From Streptomyces acidicola (GTDB lineage Bacteria; Actinomycetota; Actinomycetes; Streptomycetales; Streptomycetaceae), in assembly GCF_009377235.1 (NCBI RefSeq), contig NZ_VMNX01000011.1:1-64000 (forward strand): DNA of 64,000 nt, read 5' to 3'. Position numbers and translations under genes: made by a program. Positions 58,022-64,000 of the stretch are shown one piece after another; the first letter of the stretch is position 1; the number at the start of each line of letters is the position of its first letter. A model generated the notes under the pieces. The model did no database searches. It worked only from the letters and a program-made list of their open reading frames with translations, and was not told the DNA's origin.

Positions 58022-58471
58022 CTACTCCGCACCCTCCGCGTCAGCGCCGGCGCGGCTGGCCAGTCGTTCGTATCGCTGCCTTGCGGCCTGCGGGGTGCCG
58101 AGCCCGAGCCCGAAGGCGATCTCCTGCCAGGTCATGCCTCGGCCGCGCGCCATCTGGAGCAGTCCGGCCTCCAGTTCGTCCATCTCTCCGCGAACCAGCG
58201 GGACGAGGCTCAATGCCGCGGTGATATCGGCCTGATCCACCTCCGGTTCGCCGTCATCCGGCTGTGCGGCCCCACTGAGCAGGAACGACACGAGCCGGAC
58301 GGCTTCATGCGGCCCGAGGACCGAAGGGTGGACCTGGCGGCGGCGTTGCTCGTCGGTGGCCGCGTGCCGTTCGGCGATGCGGAACAGGGACGCGTACACG
58401 CGTTGCGCGCGCGCCTGCTCCGGCTGTGGCGGCGTGAAGGGGTCGGTGGGCGGATCAGGGGTGACGGTCAT
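58022..58471 (-). CDS. Small helix-turn-helix protein
   Basis: 149 aa. Pro-rich N-terminus, central helical part, and a C-terminal HTH-like MTWQEIAFGLGLGTPQAARQRYERL. A DNA-binding role is likely. ATG 58471 appears leaderless: TTGACA lies 31-36 bases upstream. The frame is open to a TTG at 58507, but that overlaps the -35 box. Confidence 0.65.
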   Translation of the reverse strand: MTVTPDPPTDPFTPPQPEQARAQRVYASLFRIAERHAATDEQRRRQVHPSVLGPHEAVRLVSFLLSGAAQPDDGEPEVDQADITAALSLVPLVRGEMDELEAGLLQMARGRGMTWQEIAFGLGLGTPQAARQRYERLASRAGADAEGAE

Positions 58472-58501
58472 GACTTCAGGATGCGGCGACGAACGTACCG
58501 A

Positions 58502-58533
58502 TGTCAACTGAACATTGTGAACAACTTGTTCAA
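58502..58533 (-). promoter_or_regulatory. Promoter and inverted-repeat operator of the HTH gene
   Basis: TTGACA (58502-58507 on the minus strand) is a good -35 box. Immediately upstream GAACAACTTGTTC (58519-58531) is a 5-3-5 inverted repeat, with another GAACA at 58510. Well suited for autoregulation. Confidence 0.5.
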
Positions 58534-58548
58534 TTGGCCGCTATTGCG

Positions 58549-58589
58549 ACCGAGCGGCGGCCATCCCGGCAGGACGGCCGCCGCTCGGT
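58549..58589 (-). terminator. Terminator after the subtilase-like gene
   Basis: Perfect 14-bp stem (ACCGAGCGGCGGCC and complement) with a 13-base loop, 10 bp downstream of the subtilase-like stop on the minus strand. Confidence 0.75.
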
Positions 58590-58598
58590 GATGTTGGG

Positions 58599-60335
58599 CT
58601 AACTGGCCATTGAGGGCGTGTAGGGGGACAGAGCCGGAGCGAGTTGCACTCCCGGGGCCAGGCCGAGGGCGACGAGGGCGTCGGGCAGGCCGCGTCCCAC
58701 GCGGGCCGCCTCCGTGGTTCCCGGGGTGGCCAGCCTGCGGCAGCTGGCGGCGACGAGTTCGAACAGGTGGTTGACCCGGCCCGGTCCACGAGGGAGCAGC
58801 TGGCCGTGGAGATCCTCGTGGTGGGCGAGCACGAGGGCAGCGAGGCCGGCGACGTGGGCCGAGGCCGTGCCGGTGCCGTCGAGGGCCGCGTAGCCGCCCT
58901 GAGGGGAACACGACAGGACCGCCACGCCGGGGGCGGCCGCGTCGACTCCGGGGCCGTAGCAGCTGAACGGCGCGGCGAACAGTCCTTCCGGTGTCAGCTG
59001 CGAGCCCGAATGGGTGGCCTGTGACGTGTCCGGCGGGTAGGAGCCGAAGACTCCGAGCGCACCCACGGCGAACACGGTGGGCAGCGAAGCGGGGAAGGCG
59101 ACCGGCCCGCCCGTGTCGCCCGCCGGGGCGACGCAGGCGATACCCGCGGCATTGGCGTCGGCGAGTTTGCGTGAGACCAGGGCCGACGAGTACGGGGTGG
59201 CCAGCGCGATGTGGGCGATATCGATCTCGCGCTCGATGCAGTAGTCCAGGGCGGCGATCAGATCACTGAAACAGCCGTCCGGCAGCAGTTGGCACACCTC
59301 GATCTCGGCGTCGACCGCGATGCCGACCAGGCCCGTGCCGGTGTCCGCTCCGGCGATGATGCCCGCCGCGTGCGTACCCGTACCCACCCGGTCGCGGGCC
59401 CAGCTCGGCTCCTTCCCCGGGCCGAGACCGGTCCCGGAGCGCACCCGTTCCTTCAGGTCGGGGTGGTCGGCGGCGACGCCCGAACCGATGAGCGCGATCT
59501 TGATTCCGAAGGCGCGGAACGTGGGAGGCAGCCGGTCCAGCCGCATGGCCTTCTGGCCCCAGCCGTACTGCTGCCTCTCCTCCAGCCCCGGGGCCACCTT
59601 GCCCAGCGGTGTGAGGGTGACCAGGTTCTCCTGGCCCACCGACAGTTCCGGGCGATGGATCCAGCGGTCCAGGTAACCGCCCGTGGGCCGGACGTACAGG
59701 GACTGGACGGACTCCGGGGTCTCCGTGGCCAGTGCGACGGTGACCTTCCCGTCGGCCCCGGTGATCCCCTGGCCCGGCCATGTCGCTCCGATCAGGAACA
59801 CCCCCGCTCCGGCCAGCGGTTCACCCTCCGGCCCGCACACCCGCAGCGAGATCTCCACAGGTTCGTCCATCGGCATGACCAGCCCCGGGTCGCGAAGCGG
59901 CAGGATGCCCGCGGTCGCCGCGGCCGTGGGCCCGGTTCCGGACAGCGGCAGGTCCGGCTCGATGTGTACGTGCAGTGATCGCATCGCCGGCACCTGGGAC
60001 TCGGCTGCCTCCACCACCGCGATGTCCGGGCAGGAGGGGTGCAGCCCGGCCGCCCGAAGCTTCTCCGACGGCTGGAGCTTGCGGATCACCTTGACCTCGG
60101 GCATCCGCTCCAGCCGGTCGCACACCTCGTCCACGCTGAGCTCGGACACTCCGGGTGGGAGCAGATGCTGGGGCAGCGGTGTCACCATGTACCGCTCCCG
60201 GCGCGGTTGCACGGAGACCGGTGACCGCGCGCCCTTCTCCCGTGGTTCCGCTTGCCTGCCCTCGGGTTCGCGCCCTCCCCCGGCGCCCCCCTCGGACCCG
60301 CTTGCGCGGCTGTTTCCGGGCCTTTCCTTGACCAT
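58599..60335 (-). CDS. Pseudo-subtilase: S8-fold protein lacking the catalytic triad
   Basis: 578 aa, no signal peptide. An N-terminal low-complexity tail is followed by a small domain (about 55-120), a Cna-B-like beta-sandwich (about 150-190, GEPLAGAGVFLIGATWPGQG), then an S8 fold (about 275-540). The three catalytic positions are all changed: Asp to Gly in ALIGSGV (residue 284), His to Thr in GTGTHAAG (319), Ser to Gly in DGTGTASAHVAG (489). The oxyanion Asn is Asp (PAGDTGG). The scaffold glycines and the second His survive, so the fold is kept while proteolysis should be lost. ATG 60188 is a shorter alternative start. Adjacent to the Q-rich gene, but with a terminator between. Confidence 0.8.
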   Translation of the reverse strand: MVKERPGNSRASGSEGGAGGGREPEGRQAEPREKGARSPVSVQPRRERYMVTPLPQHLLPPGVSELSVDEVCDRLERMPEVKVIRKLQPSEKLRAAGLHPSCPDIAVVEAAESQVPAMRSLHVHIEPDLPLSGTGPTAAATAGILPLRDPGLVMPMDEPVEISLRVCGPEGEPLAGAGVFLIGATWPGQGITGADGKVTVALATETPESVQSLYVRPTGGYLDRWIHRPELSVGQENLVTLTPLGKVAPGLEERQQYGWGQKAMRLDRLPPTFRAFGIKIALIGSGVAADHPDLKERVRSGTGLGPGKEPSWARDRVGTGTHAAGIIAGADTGTGLVGIAVDAEIEVCQLLPDGCFSDLIAALDYCIEREIDIAHIALATPYSSALVSRKLADANAAGIACVAPAGDTGGPVAFPASLPTVFAVGALGVFGSYPPDTSQATHSGSQLTPEGLFAAPFSCYGPGVDAAAPGVAVLSCSPQGGYAALDGTGTASAHVAGLAALVLAHHEDLHGQLLPRGPGRVNHLFELVAASCRRLATPGTTEAARVGRGLPDALVALGLAPGVQLAPALSPYTPSMAS

Positions 60336-60420
60336 CACGTCCACCTTCACCACGCTTACGTCGTACCTGGGCGTAACTGACCTTCTGATCGGGCGACGGG
60401 GCGGCTCGCGCTCACACGCT

Positions 60421-60457
60421 GATGCGGTGTGCCCGGTAACTCCGGGCACACCGCATC
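60421..60457 (-). terminator. Terminator after the Q-rich gene
   Basis: Perfect 16-bp stem (GATGCGGTGTGCCCGG and complement) with loop TAACT, 14 bp after the Q-rich stop; strong intrinsic terminator. Confidence 0.8.
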
Positions 60458-60471
60458 GCGCCGCCCTCAGG

Positions 60472-60939
60472 TCAGCCGATACCGAACGGCTGGCCCATCT
60501 GGCCGATGCCGAAGCCTGGCTGTTGGTACTGCCCGAACGGCTGCTGCTGGTGCTGCTGGCCCATCTGGCCGAACCCACCGCCCCACTGCTGCTGCCCCTG
60601 CTGCCCCTGCTGCCCCTGCTGGCTCTGCTGGCTCTGCTGGAGCAGCGCCACGATCGCGTTCGGCAGCGCCTGCTGCACGGACTGCTCCACCGCGTGCCGC
60701 ACACCCGAGGCCAGCGAGCGGTGCAGCGCCAGGGCCAGGTACGGGTGCGCCTGCTGGGCCATGCCCTGCTGCTGGAGCTGCTGCTGGACCTGCTGGATCT
60801 GCTGGAACGTCTGCTGCACCTGCTGCGCGACCTGCTGGGCCGTCTGCTGGCACGCCTGCTGGATGGTCTGGTGGACCAGCTGGGCGATCTGCTGTCCCCC
60901 GGCCTGCTGCATGGGTTGGGTACCGGTCATGACCGACAT
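60472..60939 (-). CDS. Glutamine-rich low-complexity protein
   Basis: 155 aa with about a third Gln. The N-terminal half is a Gln/Val/Thr heptad-like helix (QQTAQQVAQQVQQTFQQIQQ), probably coiled coil. A more conserved-looking helix follows (HPYLALALHRSLASGVRHAVEQ), then SQQGQQGQQ repeats and a Gly/Phe/Gln tail (GQMGQPFGIG). Prion-like composition; scaffold, oligomer or condensate roles are conceivable. ATG 60939 has ACGGAGC upstream. Not recognised. Beside the pseudo-subtilase. Confidence 0.7.
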   Translation of the reverse strand: MSVMTGTQPMQQAGGQQIAQLVHQTIQQACQQTAQQVAQQVQQTFQQIQQVQQQLQQQGMAQQAHPYLALALHRSLASGVRHAVEQSVQQALPNAIVALLQQSQQSQQGQQGQQGQQQWGGGFGQMGQQHQQQPFGQYQQPGFGIGQMGQPFGIG

Positions 60940-60994
60940 GAATGCTCCGTTCAATGCCACCACACGGAAAGCCGACATCGCATATATCGGCTTT

Positions 60995-61006
60995 GTCGTA
61001 TACGAC
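60995..61006. promoter_or_regulatory. 12-bp palindrome upstream of the Q-rich gene
   Basis: GTCGTATACGAC, perfect, 56 bp upstream of the Q-rich start, next to an AT-rich GATATATG that could be a -10 box; candidate operator over a promoter. Confidence 0.45.
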
Positions 61007-61117
61007 GACTTTCATGAAGCTAAGTCGGCCGCGACACAGCCGCAATCCGAGGACTGCGCTTGGAGGACTGTGCTTGGAGGACTGCGCCTGCGCGCCCCCC
61101 GACCGCAGCTCCGCGGC

Positions 61118-61678
61118 TCAACGGCTGCCGCGGGCGGCATAGGTGATCAGGCCTCCGACAGCCAGAACCGCGGCGACCACGGAGGCGGTCGTGCTGTCCG
61201 ATGGCTGCATGGGCCAGGCGAGCACCCTCAGGAACGCCGGTTCCGTGAGAGGGGGAACGACCGCGGCGGCTCCCGCCCCTGCGGTCGGCAGGGTCCAGGC
61301 GAGTTGGTGGCCCAGCGCGGCAGCCGCCAGGGCGGTGAGTCCGACGAGGCCGGCCGTGGCACGCAGGACGATGGCCGTCGGCGCGTCACTCGAAGCGGCG
61401 GCGACCGCGAACACCACGAGGGCGACGGCCACGACATGAGCTGTGCGCCAGAAGGCCCAGCGGGTCGCCGCCGTACGTTCCAGCGCGGCGGCGGCACCAC
61501 CGAGGCCGTTGCCGAGCACGCCCAGACCGAGGCCCAGGGCCAGTACGGCGAAGACGCGTGTCTGGAGCGGGCGTTCGGGGGCGTTTCCGAGCAGGGCCAC
61601 CACGGCGACTGCGGCCGCCGCCACGCCCAAGGCGACGGGAACCTGACGTGACCTCAGGTACAGCGTGAGAAGGCGCAT
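61118..61678 (-). CDS. Hydrophobic membrane protein of the ABC exporter operon
   Basis: 186 aa, five to six hydrophobic segments, Ala/Val/Leu-rich, no enzyme motif. ATG overlaps the stop of the ABC-2 gene (ATGA). Probably an accessory permease subunit of the exporter. Confidence 0.7.
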   Translation of the reverse strand: MRLLTLYLRSRQVPVALGVAAAAVAVVALLGNAPERPLQTRVFAVLALGLGLGVLGNGLGGAAAALERTAATRWAFWRTAHVVAVALVVFAVAAASSDAPTAIVLRATAGLVGLTALAAAALGHQLAWTLPTAGAGAAAVVPPLTEPAFLRVLAWPMQPSDSTTASVVAAVLAVGGLITYAARGSR

Positions 61679-63012
61679 CAGGAAGCGTCCTTGGCCAGCG
61701 CCGCGGCGAGGTCTCCCCGGCAGGTCAGCCCTGCCTCGCGTACGGCGGTGATCCGGCGCACCTGCTCCTGGGCGGGCAGCGCCCTCAACTCCCGCCACGC
61801 CGCGGCCCGGGCGTCCGCTTCCTCGCCGGGCAGAACGGTCTGGCCCGGCGCCGGATAGCGGCCGTACAGCCACGCGCCTGCGACAGCGCGCGCACCGTAG
61901 GCGACGGGCTCGCAGGGGCGGGTTCCCGCACCGGCGAGGATGCTCACGACCAGGGCGTCCTCGCTGTCGGCGGCCCAGCCGCGGCCGAGTACGTAGTTGT
62001 CGGAGTGCAGCCACACCTCGCCTGCTGGCTGCGGGCCCGGGCGGTCGCCGGTGACCTCGTGCACCGAGGTGGGTGCGTCGGGCAGCTTCGCCAGCAGTGT
62101 CAGCGCGCGGCGGGCCGGTCCGACCAGCTCGGGCAGGCCCCGCTCGTGCGCCTTGGTCACGCACACCGTGGGGCCGCCGTCGTGGGTGCAGACCTCGGCC
62201 GTCGCGCCCTCGTCGCGCTGCAGGCCGGCGGCCGGCTCGGCACCCAGCAGCGGCATCGCCAGGACGAGGCCGAGCAGCGCGGGTACCGGCGCGACGGCAG
62301 CAGTCGTGCGGCGCCGGGCGGCCATGAGCAGAAGCAGCCCGCTGCCCGCCAGGCCGGTGAACCAGAGCGACTGCGCCAGACTCACCGAGCCGACGATCGT
62401 GGTGAACTCGTCGAAGTTCGTGGTGAGGTTGGGCGCCAGCAGGGAGACGGAGCCGGGCTGCGAGGACTTGGACAGCTGGACCGGAAGGAGCAGCGCCAGG
62501 AAGCCCGCCACCACCAGTACCGGAGGGGTGTAGACCGACGGGAGGAGCCGTCCGACACCCATGCCCAGCCATCCGGCCGCGACCAGGGTCAGTGCTCCCA
62601 CGGCCGTTATGGGCAGCCAGTCACCGGACAGGTAGTCGGTTCGGCCGGCGACCCGGACCGCGCCCGCGGCGAGCGTCAGCAGGTAGCCGAGGATCAGGCA
62701 GAGCGCCAGTGCGACGGCGCTGGGCAGTGTTCGCCGCCAGGCCGGCAACGGCGTGGTGCCGAGCAACTCCTCCATGCCGCAGCGCCGGTCACGCCGGGCC
62801 TGCCAGGCACCTGAACCGAGGGCCAGCGGCCAGAGCAGGACCAGCATGATCCGTTGGAAGGCGGCCAGCATCGTCCACTGCGCGTCCCACAACTCCCCCT
62901 GACTGGACAGGACCAGTGACCACAGTCCGGCGGCCCCGAGTGCGGCGATGAGTGCACCGCTGACCGGCGCGGCGGACCGGCGCAGCTCCGTGCTCAGGAT
63001 CCGCATCGTCAT
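61678..63012 (-). CDS. ABC-2 type transporter permease-like protein
   Basis: 444 aa. An N-terminal half with about six membrane segments and the cytoplasmic RRDRRCGMEELLGTTPLPAWRRTL loop typical of ABC-2 permeases, then an extracytoplasmic soluble C-terminal domain (about 270-440) with four Cys (VCTHDGGPTVCVT and others). No HExxH. ATG overlaps the ATPase stop. Confidence 0.78.
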   Translation of the reverse strand: MTMRILSTELRRSAAPVSGALIAALGAAGLWSLVLSSQGELWDAQWTMLAAFQRIMLVLLWPLALGSGAWQARRDRRCGMEELLGTTPLPAWRRTLPSAVALALCLILGYLLTLAAGAVRVAGRTDYLSGDWLPITAVGALTLVAAGWLGMGVGRLLPSVYTPPVLVVAGFLALLLPVQLSKSSQPGSVSLLAPNLTTNFDEFTTIVGSVSLAQSLWFTGLAGSGLLLLMAARRRTTAAVAPVPALLGLVLAMPLLGAEPAAGLQRDEGATAEVCTHDGGPTVCVTKAHERGLPELVGPARRALTLLAKLPDAPTSVHEVTGDRPGPQPAGEVWLHSDNYVLGRGWAADSEDALVVSILAGAGTRPCEPVAYGARAVAGAWLYGRYPAPGQTVLPGEEADARAAAWRELRALPAQEQVRRITAVREAGLTCRGDLAAALAKDAS

Positions 63013-63818
63013 CGGCCCGCCTCCCGCCGTGCGCGGGGGCGAGCGAGGAGGGCGGTGTAGCCGCGCTCAATCGGGCTGTCCCCGACGTCCCGCGCGTCGC
63101 CGAGGGCGGCCACCTCCTCGGGTGTCCCCTGGAACACCATCCGGCCCTCGTCGACGAGCACGACGTTGGTACAGGACGCGGCGACGTCCTCGACCAGATG
63201 GGTGGACACCAGCACGCACGCCTGCTCGCCGAGATCACGCAGGAGCGTGCGGAACTCCAGGCGCTGCGCCGGGTCCAGGCCCACGGTCGGTTCGTCGAGC
63301 AGCAGCACGTCCGGATCGTTCACGATCGCCTGGGCGATGCCGGCGCGGCGCAGCATGCCTCCGGACAGCGTCTTCATCCGGTCATGGGCGCGATCGGCGA
63401 GTCCGACGCGCTCGATCGCCCGCTGCACCGCGTCGGGAACCTGACGTGCGTCCATCTTCTTCAGCCAGGCCATGTACTCCACGAACTCGCGCAGGGTGAA
63501 CCGCGGGTAGTAGCCGAACTCCTGCGGCAGGTATCCGATCCTCCTCCGCAGCGGACGCAGGTCGGTCCGGCCACCGATGCGTCGGCCGAGCAACTCCAGT
63601 TCGCCGCCTGTCGGTTGCAGCACGGTCGCCAGCGAGCGGATCAGCGTCGTCTTGCCGGCGCCGTTGGGGCCGAGCAGTCCGTGCACGCCTTGGCCCAGCC
63701 GCAGGTCGAGGCCGTCGACAGCCGTGCGGCGTCCGGCCCGCACGCGTAGGTCCCGGGCGTGTATGTGCCAGGCGTATGTGGTCGGCGCCAGGTCGGCGGA
63801 GGTCACCGCACGCACCAT
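63009..63818 (-). CDS. ABC transporter ATP-binding protein (export type)
   Basis: 269 aa. Walker A GPNGAGKTTL, signature LSGGMLRR, Walker B VLLLDEPTVGLDP, H-loop STHLVEDV; YLPQEFGYYP is the Q-loop. CcmA/NatA-like ATPase for an ABC-2 exporter, drug or peptide. ATG 63818 with AGGAGA upstream. Confidence 0.93.
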   Translation of the reverse strand: MVRAVTSADLAPTTYAWHIHARDLRVRAGRRTAVDGLDLRLGQGVHGLLGPNGAGKTTLIRSLATVLQPTGGELELLGRRIGGRTDLRPLRRRIGYLPQEFGYYPRFTLREFVEYMAWLKKMDARQVPDAVQRAIERVGLADRAHDRMKTLSGGMLRRAGIAQAIVNDPDVLLLDEPTVGLDPAQRLEFRTLLRDLGEQACVLVSTHLVEDVAASCTNVVLVDEGRMVFQGTPEEVAALGDARDVGDSPIERGYTALLARPRARREAGR

Positions 63819-63859
63819 CGTGTCTCCTGTTCGTCCGTTGGTCGGGGGTCTCATGTGTC

Positions 63860-64000
63860 TCAGGGCAGTTCGGTGCCGGGCAGGGTCGTGAAGGCACGGG
63901 CTCGTACCGTGATCGCGAGCGCGGACACCGTCAGCGCCAGTGCCCAGACAGGCATGCTCTGCGGTGCCAGCAGCACGGACAGACGGGCGGTGAACAGACT
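63860..64000 (-). CDS. Partial membrane protein, cut by the window edge
   Basis: Only the last 46 codons are inside the window: MPVWALALTVSALAITVRARAFTTL, a membrane helix then a short tail ending TELP. Upstream of the ATPase and probably another permease subunit of the same operon. Confidence 0.65.
   Translation of the reverse strand, partial: SLFTARLSVLLAPQSMPVWALALTVSALAITVRARAFTTLPGTELP

Overview
This is a very GC-rich, densely coded window whose gene content points firmly to Streptomyces. It holds a whiE-type spore-pigment type II PKS operon, the telomere pair tap-tpg that replicates linear Streptomyces replicons, two sugar ABC importers without their own ATPase (as is usual where MsiK is shared), and many GTGA/ATGA-coupled starts. 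The tap-tpg pair suggests a chromosome arm or a large linear plasmid. That placement is inference.

Layout. 0.1-3.2 kb: carbohydrate ABC importer (lipoprotein plus two permeases). 3.2-15.7 kb: a leftward four-gene set matching OleA, OleB, OleC and OleD (thiolase, alpha/beta hydrolase, beta-lactone synthetase, reductase). It is divergent from one 2487-aa highly reducing type I PKS (KS-AT-DH-cMT-ER-KR-ACP, no thioesterase). The shared promoter carries four direct repeats. I read this as one cluster that could make a methyl-branched reduced chain and convert it to a beta-lactone or olefin. 16.3-18.6 kb: glycerol uptake and kinase (glpF-glpK). 18.7-24.0 kb: whiE-like spore-pigment operon, ORFI-ORFVII, without the divergent hydroxylase. 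24.2-31.7 kb: a LysR pseudogene, DUF4037 and HIT proteins, a PucR regulator divergent from a sodium:solute symporter and a class II aldolase, and a DinB protein.

31.7-36.4 kb is a decayed integrative region: a tRNA-Arg(CCU) 3' fragment (att scar), an integrase remnant, tandem repeats, truncated uppP joined to truncated chrB, an intact MFS gene, and a broken dedA. 36.4-37.6 kb: GNAT acetyltransferase divergent from an XRE-cupin regulator. 37.6-40.5 kb: tpg and tap, with a 21-bp palindrome upstream of tap. 40.6-44.7 kb: small enzymes (ABM monooxygenase, PAF-acetylhydrolase-like lipase, methyltransferase, VOC protein, RidA/HxlR pair). 44.8 kb: a tRNA-like RNA candidate with its own terminator hairpin. 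45.1-53.3 kb: a DeoR/LacI-type regulator and a six-gene sugar uptake and catabolism operon containing a DUF2264 (GH154-type) protein.

53.4-58.5 kb: NAD+ synthetase, Lrp regulator, SMP-30 lactonase, an isolated hemC and a small HTH protein. 58.6-60.9 kb: a subtilase-fold protein that has lost Asp, His and Ser of the catalytic triad, beside a glutamine-rich low-complexity protein. 61.1-64.0 kb: an ABC-2 type exporter operon running off the right edge.

The most interesting items are the PKS-Ole hybrid cluster, the pseudo-subtilase/Q-rich pair, and the tRNA-like gene. No CRISPR array, rRNA, intact insertion sequence or complete prophage was seen.
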